Below are positions 7,768-15,914 of a DNA stretch of 24,998 nucleotides, one piece after another. This DNA comes from Stentor coeruleus (lineage: Eukaryota; Ciliophora; Heterotrichea; Heterotrichida; Stentoridae). The notes under the pieces were generated by a model. The model saw only the letters and a list, made by a program, of their open reading frames with translations. It did no database searches and was not told where the DNA came from. The stretch's first letter is position 1, and each line of letters begins with the position of its first letter. The position numbers and the translations under genes are program-made. Where the stretch lies: positions 1 through 24,998 of the forward strand of contig MPUH01001062.1 of assembly GCA_001970955.1 (NCBI GenBank). Direction: 5' to 3'.

Positions 7768-9882
7768 CTAAGAATCACAAAAGCTGCATATTTCTGATTC
7801 AACTAATCTAAATACAGAATAAAGCTGATTTTGTGGAAAAACTCCATACTTTTTCTTTTTGCTACAGGCCCAAATTTTTCCATTTTTGATATTAAAATTT
7901 TTTTCATCCGTATCACATAAATTGCATATCCTTTCTTTTGGCCTTGAAAAATAAATTTTATTTCTAATCTTCACAATTTCAATCTTACTGTTTTCATTTA
8001 TGATTTTCCTAATTAGTAATGATTTGCAATTTTCCACTTCATAAAATGATAATAATATTCCCTTAAAATCACACCCAATATTTAAAAGTGTTTCTTTATT
8101 TTCTTCATCATTTACTATTGTTTTTATGATTTTTTCAGATATGTTTTGATAAGTTGCGATATAATAAGAATCACTTGTAAATCCAAAGTGTTTAAGTGCA
8201 TATTCATCATTGTTTATTTTTCCAATTATGGTTTGAATTTCAAGGTTTATTATTTTTACAACATTTGATTGAGTATTTAACAGTAAAAATTGTCCATTTT
8301 TTGAAATTTCAGCATCAGATATAAATTGAGAATCTCCAAAATAATGTCCTAGAAATCTTAATGTATTTAAATCTACAACACTGACTGTATGAATTCTAGC
8401 ATTAATATCACTAAATAAACTTATAAGATATTTTTTTTTGGCTATTCTGAAATTATAAAGAGAAAAGCTACTTCCGATTAAATAATAAAAATTTTCTTCT
8501 TGGTTTGTAAGGTTTATCAAATACAAAAAAATGTTATTGTCCATTACTGCGAGTTTTTCATTTGATATAAAACAGATTGTTTTTGGAATTTTTATTTCGG
8601 ATAAACAAACAACTCTTTGCTTATGAAGATTAGGAATGTTATAAATTTCTATCGATGCATTTTTTGAATTAAAAACCATAACGTTCGCATTTTCATAAAA
8701 AACTTCTAACTTAGAAGATTTAATTAAAAACCAATCTGGAGGGAAAAAAACTCTTGAAACCTCAAATTTATCTTTAAACTGACTTAAAATACTTTTACCA
8801 TACATCTGCCATTCTTCAGAATAATAAATTTGATCCACAGCGTACAATTTTTTTAATCGATATTTTGATTTGATACTATATAATCTTTCAAGAGCATTTG
8901 ATTTATATTCAAATTCTTTATATTTTTGATTGACTATGATTTCTGAAGAGTTATGGCATAGTAAAGCTTGTTCTAAATTCCAGAGTCTTATTGTATGATC
9001 ATGGCTTACTGACAATAAGTATTTATTTGTTTTATCAGTTTTTAATGTATAAATAGGAAATGGATGACCAATTAATATTACTAATAATGTTTCATTTTTA
9101 ATATCCCAAATTCCGATTTTACATTCAGGATTTTCATTTATCGAACCATCTGCTGATATTAAGTTTTTATTATTTTCAGAAAAAGTCAAAGCATATATTT
9201 TATTTTTATGATAGGAAAATACGACTTTTAGATGATTGTTTTTATATTCAATTAAATAAATACTACCATCATCATATCCTACAGCAAATTTTTTATTGTT
9301 TGAACTTACTGAAATAATACTTATCTGATTAGAGTTTTCATCTAGTATTTTTGTAACAATATCACTTTTATAGTTCCATAAATTAACTTCGGTTGCAGTA
9401 TAATATAAAACTTCATTACTATTCTCTATCAAAATAAAATCACTGATAAAATATTTGAATTTTAAAATCCCAATAACTTTTCCTTCTGTTAACAAATAAA
9501 CATAAATATAATAATGATTTGATAAAGATACTAGAATCTGGTTGTTTTCTGTTAAAGCAAACTTGTTTATTACTTGATTAGAAAAATAGTAATGCAAGTT
9601 AAAGTAATCTTTTTTTAAAGCAAACTTGTTTATTACTTGATTAGAAAAATAGTAATGCAAGTTAAAGTAATCTTTTAGAAGATCTAAATTCTCACTAGGA
9701 TTCCATCCTAACTTTTCTTTAAAAGACTTAATTTTATTCTTGTCATTATATAATGATGAATCTGATTGATTTTCTGGTTTAAACAGTAGAGAAGGCATCT
9801 CAAAAAGTTTTAATGAAGCAGATTTTTGTGATAAGTTCCTATCAGAAGGTATTTCCATTAATATTATTGTGATTATATTCAT
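7768..9882 (-). CDS. WD40-repeat (beta-propeller) protein
   Basis: This is a 704-residue ORF with a TAG stop. WD40-like blades are visible around residues 195-310: KKFAVGYDDGSIYLIEY, KIYALTFSENNKNLISADG...IGIWDI, then IYTLKTD..NKYLLSVSHDHTIRLWNLE, where the D-H-T-I-R-L-W core is classical. Weaker repeats probably continue on both sides, so two propellers are possible. The C-terminus carries cysteine pairs CNLC, C and CSFC (residues ~655-704) that could bind zinc. There is no signal peptide or membrane segment. Met1 (9882) lies inside a duplicated 5' segment; Met9 (MEIPSDRN, 9858) is an equally good start. Residues near 90-110 contain an exact in-frame 21-residue duplication. The biological role is unknown; a protein scaffold is typical for the family. 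Confidence 0.85.
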   Translation of the reverse strand: MNIITIILMEIPSDRNLSQKSASLKLFEMPSLLFKPENQSDSSLYNDKNKIKSFKEKLGWNPSENLDLLKDYFNLHYYFSNQVINKFALKKDYFNLHYYFSNQVINKFALTENNQILVSLSNHYYIYVYLLTEGKVIGILKFKYFISDFILIENSNEVLYYTATEVNLWNYKSDIVTKILDENSNQISIISVSSNNKKFAVGYDDGSIYLIEYKNNHLKVVFSYHKNKIYALTFSENNKNLISADGSINENPECKIGIWDIKNETLLVILIGHPFPIYTLKTDKTNKYLLSVSHDHTIRLWNLEQALLCHNSSEIIVNQKYKEFEYKSNALERLYSIKSKYRLKKLYAVDQIYYSEEWQMYGKSILSQFKDKFEVSRVFFPPDWFLIKSSKLEVFYENANVMVFNSKNASIEIYNIPNLHKQRVVCLSEIKIPKTICFISNEKLAVMDNNIFLYLINLTNQEENFYYLIGSSFSLYNFRIAKKKYLISLFSDINARIHTVSVVDLNTLRFLGHYFGDSQFISDAEISKNGQFLLLNTQSNVVKIINLEIQTIIGKINNDEYALKHFGFTSDSYYIATYQNISEKIIKTIVNDEENKETLLNIGCDFKGILLSFYEVENCKSLLIRKIINENSKIEIVKIRNKIYFSRPKERICNLCDTDEKNFNIKNGKIWACSKKKKYGVFPQNQLYSVFRLVESEICSFCDS
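9554..9676 (-). repeat. In-frame 63-bp tandem duplication in the WD40 gene
   Basis: Sequence 9554-9613 and 9617-9676 are identical over 60 bp with a period of 63 bp, so the protein carries the 21-residue unit containing DYFNLHYYFSNQVINKFAL twice. The frame is kept. Perfect identity means either a very recent duplication or an assembly artefact. Confidence 0.95.
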
Positions 9883-10032
9883 AAGTAATTTAAGTGTAAC
9901 TAGATAACTCTTCCTGAAGTTTGAAATGCCATATAATAAAATCCATTCAAAATATATTCATAAGTAATTTAAGTGTAACTAGATAACTCTACCTGAAGTT
10001 TGAAATGCCATATAATAAAATCCATCCAAAAT
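9875..10032 (-). repeat. 79-bp tandem duplication over the start/5' flank of the WD40 gene
   Basis: Copies at 9875-9953 and 9954-10032 differ at two positions (CTCTTCC versus CTCTACC, CCATTCA versus CCATCCA). The proximal copy contains Met1 of the WD40 ORF; the distal copy has the same ATG (9961-9959), but it leads to a 4-codon ORF ending in TGA, an upstream ORF if transcribed. The duplicated stretch therefore includes the likely promoter/5' UTR. The differences between copies argue for a genuine duplication. Confidence 0.9.
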
Positions 10033-11165
10033 ATATGTATTATTATATGTGTTAGATAATAGCATATTCTATATTTCTTTGTGCATCTTCATTTACAAAT
10101 CTTTTCTAAATTTCTTGATTGACTTAAATTTAGTATTAATTAGGAATTATCGCTTGACTATTGTTCAGCCCTTGTTAATTGATTGACTTAAATATAAATA
10201 TTATTTCTCATAAATTTTTCTACTGATTTTCTTTATGATAGATAATAAATGTTTATGAGATAATCATAAATATCCATATTCACTTTCTAAATGCCGATTA
10301 TATTAAGAAGATTATAAAATGTATCTGATACTTGACATAAGGGAGATTTTAGGAATATAAATGCTTATGATGCTTTATAGGAATTTATGGATTTAGAATA
10401 TATAATGACTAAATATTATAACTTTACTGATGCAGTTTTTTTAATATATTTAATTTATAAGACTTGCGCTTTTACGATTACAGATACAGCATTATTTATA
10501 AAAATATCAGTTTTTAGGATAATACTAATTACTTTTATGTGCTTATATATTTTTTGCTTATCTAATCTATTATTTTTAATGATAAATTCAATAACGTCAA
10601 ATGCTAAAAGCTAAGAAAAATTTCAATATAACTCGTACTATTTTTAATTTTGATAAGCAACTCTAACATATCAGATAATATCTTAAGTTACATTTCATTA
10701 AACCTATAAATTTATATACAAGTAATATTCAGCCTAAATATACAAACTATTTAATCAGTATTTTGTATTAAGCTGAATAGCTTTTATATAGAAAATGCAC
10801 TTATATTCTGTAAATGAATTAATTAAAGTGTATAGTAAGCTAGCATAAATAAAAGCTTTTAGCAAAGAAAGTAATAAAAAATAACTCAGTGTGATCACAA
10901 TAATTATTAAAAAAACAAATTAGAGTCACAAACTATTTTTTTCACACAAGCTCAAAATGCATAAAAGTTTTAATTTTACCTAAACATAACTAACTAATAT
11001 CAAGTAACTTAATATCACAATAAACTTACTCATTCATTAAAACTAAACTTTTTACCAAAAAATTATAAAACTAGCTCAATCTAAAACATTCTATAACAAA
11101 AACCCTTCATCAAATACATTAAAATATTACATCTTTCAAATTTAATAATTAACTATTCTAATAAC
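10033..11165. other. Intergenic region, no convincing gene
   Basis: This is AT-rich sequence between the 5' side of the WD40 gene and the 3' end of the glucanase-like gene. The longest ORF (10387-10614, +, 75 codons) is hydrophobic with few features and could be chance. A short motif, GATTGACTTAAAT, occurs near 10121 and 10184 and in a near copy at 12190. From ~10900 to 11160 the + strand becomes C-rich and G-poor, matching other minus-gene 3' flanks here. Confidence 0.5.
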
Positions 11166-12095
11166 TTAACTACTGCAAACTGTCGGTTCAGGTCCTTGAA
11201 CAAGAGACCCTGTAATCCTAAGATTCTTTATCGCAAAAGATGATGCATGCAAATTGCCAGAAGTTCCACAGCTTTCAACAGGTACCCATCCAGTCCACTG
11301 AGAAGAATAAATAACAGCTCCATGTGAACTATATTGTTGTTTTACTGTAGCCCAGTCTGAAGCAGAAGGTGTTGGATTCAAAGAAGATGGTGAAATAACT
11401 TGTCCATTTCTAGTTGTAGTCCAAACTCCATTAGCATCATAAGTAACTTTCATTTGGAAACTATTTTGTCCATTATAATAATAACTAGCTGCACATCCCC
11501 AAGCAGTACATCCATTATTTCCAGGTCCCGGAATATCATGTAAAGTAGTTTGTCCCCCACAATTACCATTGCTTTCAATCCAATCAACTTCAACACACCA
11601 ATTACTTCCAGCAGGTTGTGCTCCATCACAATAATTACTTTGAGTAAATCCACCTGATCCAACTCCTGTTGGGCAAATTGTATAAATGTTTCCATTAACT
11701 CCAGGAATAGCGTGAGAAAAGTCAACATCCCATTCAACACTACCACCAAGAAGGTTAAAAGCGGCCTTTGTGGCAACTGCTCCTCCACCATAAATACTCC
11801 ATCCTCCATTGTAAATGTTAATCATTCCCCCTGCATTATAAGCTATTGTTAAATCATTTGATGATGGGCAATAATTCTTTTGAGGCCCTGGAGGATTTGG
11901 AGGGTCAGGAGGATTGGTACAGCAGCAAGCAAAGCAGCATGACCCATCATCAACTTTACATGTATCGGAATTTGCCCAGCTACAATTGCAATAGCATCCA
12001 CCACGAGCATCACAATGAACGTCTCCAAAGGTACTAGATGCAGATACAAAGAAAATCATCACAATCGCTAAAGTTAGATATGCTTTAACAACCAT
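11166..12095 (-). CDS. Secreted Cys-rich, concanavalin-A-like (GH16-like) glucanase or lectin
   Basis: This is a 309-residue intronless ORF (TAA stop). Residues 1-21 are a clear signal peptide (basic N-region, hydrophobic core LTLAIVMIFFVSASS). A compact Cys-rich module follows (residues 28-59, ten Cys) and then a Pro linker (NPPDPPNPPGP, 61-71). That is the order binding module, linker, catalytic domain used by many secreted carbohydrate-active enzymes. Residues ~75-300 are Gly/aromatic/beta-rich, and at 169-174 have EVDWIE, which fits the ExDxxE active-site pattern of GH16-type jelly-roll hydrolases, followed by NGNCGG and TTLHDIPG as in that fold. Overall similarity to textbook GH16 is weak, so a lectin-like or other jelly-roll family is possible. 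Likely secreted or in food vacuoles, acting on beta-glucan-type polysaccharide; that role is inference. Confidence 0.7.
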   Translation of the reverse strand: MVVKAYLTLAIVMIFFVSASSTFGDVHCDARGGCYCNCSWANSDTCKVDDGSCCFACCCTNPPDPPNPPGPQKNYCPSSNDLTIAYNAGGMINIYNGGWSIYGGGAVATKAAFNLLGGSVEWDVDFSHAIPGVNGNIYTICPTGVGSGGFTQSNYCDGAQPAGSNWCVEVDWIESNGNCGGQTTLHDIPGPGNNGCTAWGCAASYYYNGQNSFQMKVTYDANGVWTTTRNGQVISPSSLNPTPSASDWATVKQQYSSHGAVIYSSQWTGWVPVESCGTSGNLHASSFAIKNLRITGSLVQGPEPTVCSS

Positions 12096-13064
12096 TATTT
12101 ATTATTCTCCAGGTATGGCTATTTTAGGTATAACTAGAAAATGGTTTTTGAATATAATAATACACAACAGAATTAGAAGAAAAAATTTAGATTGACTTGA
12201 ATATAAATTGTTGAGTGATAATTTCAACTAATTAGTTCTTGGATTGTTTATATATTAGTGAATTCTATAAATTGTTGTAATTTGTTATATAGAAGCTTAA
12301 TGAAGTATGAAGAGAGGTTTAGAGCTTATAGATTGGGTTTAGGTGGTTGTAGGATGAGTTTTATAGCTTCTCTTCTTACTGGGGAACTTTTGATAGGTAA
12401 TTTTTTAGGTTGGGAAAATGGATTTTTTAGGACAGTGGCTGATTACTTATAAGGTTTTACTAATAAAATTCACTAGATTGTTTGGTTTATGATATGTTTG
12501 CATGAATTAAGACAGAAAAAAATATTGTCATATATGATATTTAAAAACTACCTTTTGTAAACTACTTATGGAGGTTCTTAGTATATAAGAGCCTTATATA
12601 TATTGAGAAAGAGTAATTTTTGTTATTTCTATATAATTTGTTATGTATGTACCTTTGAGCTAATGACTATATAAGCCGAACACAAGTTAAGCATAATTAG
12701 ATATACAGAGTAATAGATAGCTCATTTTAATATAAAAATGCCATTTATATATATAATGGTTTAAATGATTTATTTAAGTATAATATAAATTGCACATATT
12801 AAGTACTTGAAATAAGTGATGTAAAAAATATCGGATGAAAAATTTATATAAACAGTCATAAGTTATTGTAAAATAATTATTCTATTCAGCTTAATAATAG
12901 TAAACTATCATGAAAAAATGTTTACAATTTATTATTAATAATATAAAAGAATGGATGCATACTGAAAAGAAATTTATGTTAAAACATGTTTTCCCTTAAG
13001 CATTTACCTATTAGAAATAAACATTTATTAATCTGGTGAAATTCATCTATCTCTTTTAGTAATT
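12096..13064. other. Intergenic region, no convincing gene
   Basis: The first ~370 bp are G-rich and C-poor on the + strand, the usual 5' flank pattern of a minus gene. A 64-codon + ORF at 12258-12452 lies in this skewed stretch and has no recognisable features. From 12450 to 13064 the sequence is AT-rich with short palindromic AT runs (TATATATATAATGG near 12748). No RNA gene was seen. Confidence 0.5.
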
Positions 13065-14468
13065 TTAATCATTATTAAGCTGATTATAATAATTCTCAGG
13101 TTCTTCTTCCTCTTCTTCCTCATATTCACAAAAATTTTTCTCTTCCCTCACTTTATTCTCCCCTTCTTCTCCTTCTTCCTCCACCTTATAATAATAATCA
13201 TCTTCTTCACAACACATACAACAAGGGTAATATTCAGACACAAGATCATTTGAATTACTCTCAGCTTCAGTAAATTCCATTTCATCCATTCCAAAAGCCA
13301 AATATTTATCAACCCAAGTTTTTTTTCTGAAATAATATGTAAACTTCTCTGAAATACGTTTAAAAATCTCACTCGACATAGCATTACTAGAAAAAAATGC
13401 ACAATAATTTTTCATATCTTTATAAGAAACCGAGTAATTTTCATATGCAAAACTATCAGGTATCCATTCGCATAGTCTCATTTTCCTAATATTTTCTTCT
13501 TTCAAAATTTCATTTTTGATACTTGACTCAGAAACTTCTCCACGACTAAGTAGAAACCCCCCAAAAGTGGAAAGATAATTATCATTTTTAATAAAATACT
13601 CAGTATTTTTAACGATATTTTCAATAATCTCATTTTCTGGAACCTTTCTTAAACTTGAAGCGAAAGGATAAAACAAAGGGACAAAAAAATGTAGCCTAGG
13701 GAAAGGGATACAATCTGTTAATAATTTTTTATAGCTCGTCAAATGATTCCCTTTATATCTGTTAATACAACTAAAAGCGCTTATCAAAGGGTTTATTAAT
13801 GAGTTTAAATCAGAAAAATATGGTTGAGATATCCCAAGTTCTAATTGGCACATTTTGTATAAAGTATGATTATCGAAAAGAGTTACAATTTCAGCATATT
13901 CAACAAGTGAATTTATAGTTAAACAAGCATTGTAGCTTTCTGAAGGTATTTGTGAAAGATTTTCAGATGGAAGTACTGAAAATGTATTAATTAAGCGCTT
14001 TTCATAAATGTCTTTGATGATTGGCAAAAGATATGATGTTATTCCTGAACCTGTTCCTCCCCCTACACTATGGAAGATTTGGAATCCTTGAAGACAATCT
14101 GCACGTTCAGCTTCTTTTCTTATGGTTTCTTTGAATAATAATTTTATGCTTGGGCCAAACTCTCGATTTGCTTTGCCCCAATTTCCTTCTGAATCTGAGT
14201 TTCCAAATATGTGATTAGCATATTTAGGCTCTAATTGTTTATTGCTATCTATAATTATTGTTCTTGGGATATAATTGTTTGATGTAGTTTCTCTAAGGAA
14301 TACTTCAGGGTATTCATTATGATTGATAAGATTAACTAATGGTTTTTTTGTAGATATGTTATGTTCGAGGTATAGATTGTCCCAAAATGCATTTGCAAGA
14401 GTATCACCACATTCTCCAATTTGAAGAGATATCACTTCTCTCATATTTATATCATGATTTCTCTTCAT
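13065..14468 (-). CDS. Highly divergent beta-tubulin with long acidic, Cys-containing tail
   Basis: This 467-codon ORF (TAA stop) is beta-class. It carries the start motif MREV (at Met9), the GTP-binding GGGTGSG (residues 136-142), NTFSVLPS, YNACLTINSLVE, SDLNSLI, IPFPRLHFF (254-262), EWIP and FKRISEKFT. The helix-12 signature GMDEMEFTEAES...NDLVSEY (393-413) is nearly perfect beta-tubulin. Strong departures occur around the nucleotide: QCGN is changed to ECGD, the T2/T3 loop region is shortened, and GAGNNW is replaced by DSEGNW. The C-terminal tail is about 55 residues instead of ~15-20, rich in Glu and Tyr, with CCMCC. The preferred start is Met9 (14444), matching the family; translation from Met1 (14468) would add eight residues. 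Such divergent beta-like tubulins are known in ciliates. It may build a specialised microtubule or not polymerise. Confidence 0.93.
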   Translation of the reverse strand: MKRNHDINMREVISLQIGECGDTLANAFWDNLYLEHNISTKKPLVNLINHNEYPEVFLRETTSNNYIPRTIIIDSNKQLEPKYANHIFGNSDSEGNWGKANREFGPSIKLLFKETIRKEAERADCLQGFQIFHSVGGGTGSGITSYLLPIIKDIYEKRLINTFSVLPSENLSQIPSESYNACLTINSLVEYAEIVTLFDNHTLYKMCQLELGISQPYFSDLNSLINPLISAFSCINRYKGNHLTSYKKLLTDCIPFPRLHFFVPLFYPFASSLRKVPENEIIENIVKNTEYFIKNDNYLSTFGGFLLSRGEVSESSIKNEILKEENIRKMRLCEWIPDSFAYENYSVSYKDMKNYCAFFSSNAMSSEIFKRISEKFTYYFRKKTWVDKYLAFGMDEMEFTEAESNSNDLVSEYYPCCMCCEEDDYYYKVEEEGEEGENKVREEKNFCEYEEEEEEEPENYYNQLNND

Positions 14469-14945
14469 GCCACATTAGAAGCATATACAAACACTCTTCA
14501 TCAACAAAAGAGAATCATTCAAACAAACACTTATGCAAGAGAGCTAGAACTAAAATATCACAAGAAACATCATAGACGTTTTAAAAGAATGAAACTAAAA
14601 TATAATCCTACCGAAGAATTTTCACAATGGCCAATTGAGAGTTCTGTTTTTACAAAAGTTCTAAGATCAAAACTCCACAACATTCCTCCAAAAATCACAG
14701 AAAGACCTGGATACACAAGAAGTATTATCAAAGAAATTAAACAAAATTTTTCTAAGAGGATTTTTTCACAAGAAACATCTTTTCCTCGATTAGACCAATC
14801 ACGCTACTGGTCACCTCCTAAGCCTGTGTCTCATTTGACAATGGAAATTAAAGATGAATTTATAAACCTCGGGCCGTATGTGCAACCGATAAAATACTGC
14901 ACTAAAAAAAGAGTATATTCTTTACAAAAACCTATAAAAAATTAG
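14454..14945 (+). CDS. Small basic hypothetical protein, divergent partner of the tubulin
   Basis: The open frame runs 14421-14945 (TAG stop). I prefer the second Met at 14454 (MISLHATLEAY), because 14421 lies inside the beta-tubulin coding region. That leaves 163 residues with a very basic first half (KYHKKHHRRFKRMKLKYNP), Pro/Ser/Arg-rich middle segments (FPRLDQSRYWSPPKP) and no membrane segment or signal peptide. The composition is typical of ciliary or microtubule-associated small proteins, but no family was recognised. With tubulin read from its family Met at 14444, only 9 bp separate the two start codons, so 5' UTRs and promoters must overlap. Confidence 0.6.
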   Translation: MISLHATLEAYTNTLHQQKRIIQTNTYARELELKYHKKHHRRFKRMKLKYNPTEEFSQWPIESSVFTKVLRSKLHNIPPKITERPGYTRSIIKEIKQNFSKRIFSQETSFPRLDQSRYWSPPKPVSHLTMEIKDEFINLGPYVQPIKYCTKKRVYSLQKPIKN

Positions 14946-15119
14946 ATTTTTACTTATATTCTAATATAATCTTATTATATATCATGTAAAAAGTTCTTAT
15001 AATTAATATTTTCTTTTATTTTTATAATGAGTATTTTTCCTACTTTTATGAATATTCTTCTTTTGAATATAAAAATCTTGTTTAGGATATCTGCAACAGC
15101 TCTTAACAGATATTATTAA

Positions 15120-15551
15120 ATGGAACAAATATTTCTTTGGTGCTATCAATGTAACCAATTTTCAACAAACACTGATATGATATGCCGACATTGTAGCTCT
15201 AATACTGTAGAGCAACGACAATACAACAATCAAACTTCTTTACAATATTTTGATGCTAATTTAAATCTTTTGTCAGAACGACTTGCTGTATTAGTTCATG
15301 CATTACAAGAACTTACAAATAGAATGAGTGTGACTTCTAATAAAAAAGTTCCGGCTACTGATGATATGATTGAACAGATTCCTTGGGTAGTATCTAGTTT
15401 ACATGATTGTCCTATTTGTCTTGAGCCTCAGTTGTCGCAGATAAGAGAGATGCCATGTGGGCATACATATCATAATAAATGTTTGGTACCTTGGCTCAAA
15501 GTTCAGAGAACCTGCCCTAATTGCAGGTTTGAATTAATAGAAAGTAAGTAA
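15120..15551 (+). CDS. RING-H2 E3 ubiquitin ligase, RNF115/RNF126-like
   Basis: This is a 143-residue ORF (TAA stop). The N-terminus has a zinc ribbon, C8-YQ-C11 and C22-RH-C25, as in the RNF115/126/Iruka family, where it binds ubiquitin or substrates. A C3H2C3 RING is complete at residues 97-135: C97, C100, C113, H115, H118, C121, C132, C135, with PW after the sixth ligand (CLVPWL), the contact surface for E2 enzymes. The protein is much shorter than animal RNF126 (about 310 residues), lacking the long disordered middle. It probably attaches ubiquitin to substrates in the cytosol. The start at 15120 directly precedes the first zinc ligands and follows a 174-bp gap after the upstream gene. 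Confidence 0.88.
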   Translation: MEQIFLWCYQCNQFSTNTDMICRHCSSNTVEQRQYNNQTSLQYFDANLNLLSERLAVLVHALQELTNRMSVTSNKKVPATDDMIEQIPWVVSSLHDCPICLEPQLSQIREMPCGHTYHNKCLVPWLKVQRTCPNCRFELIESK

Positions 15552-15914
15552 TTAAACAGTTTTATGAAATTGCTTGAATTAAAGCAAAAAAATTGAGTTA
15601 AGATTTTTGAGCATATAGGAACATGATTGAAGTAGAGAGATTTTTGTTTTAATTTTTAGTGTGAATTTTAAATGTTGATTATTAAGTATAAAAATTATTT
15701 CATAGTTAATATGATTTTTGATATGATAAAAATGCTTGGAAGTAGTATTAGAATTTATACACTTTGATTATGTGTTTTAATTATATTCTGAGTTATATCC
15801 AAAATCCATTTTCTATTATCCTTCCACATTATAATATTTTCTTATTTACACTTTATATCTGCTATATATAAACTAAGCTCATTAGTTTAATAAATTTTTG
15901 ACCATAAAAAAGGT
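15552..15914. other. Intergenic region between RING and glutathione reductase genes
   Basis: No gene was found. The first ~230 bp are G/T-rich on the + strand and the last ~130 bp are C/T-rich, so base skew flips in the middle. This fits a 3' flank followed by the 5' flank of the next + gene. Confidence 0.45.

Noticed and set aside
10387-10614. 75-codon hydrophobic + ORF as a small membrane protein
   Set aside because: It lies in AT-rich intergenic sequence where hydrophobic ORFs arise easily (Phe, Ile, Leu and Tyr are AT-rich codons). No family features, no clear upstream pattern, so not annotated as a gene.
11450-12049. Additional ORFs on both strands over the glucanase-like gene
   Set aside because: They are shadow frames of a gene with relatively higher GC and a coherent signal peptide, Cys module and domain in the main frame.
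12258-12452. 64-codon + ORF as a gene
   Set aside because: It sits in the G-rich flank upstream of a minus gene, where stops on the + strand are depleted by composition. It has no recognisable features.
12730-12760. AATGCC motif recurring near several gene flanks (also near 9926 and 20258) as a promoter element
   Set aside because: Positions relative to starts are inconsistent, and most genes in the window lack it.
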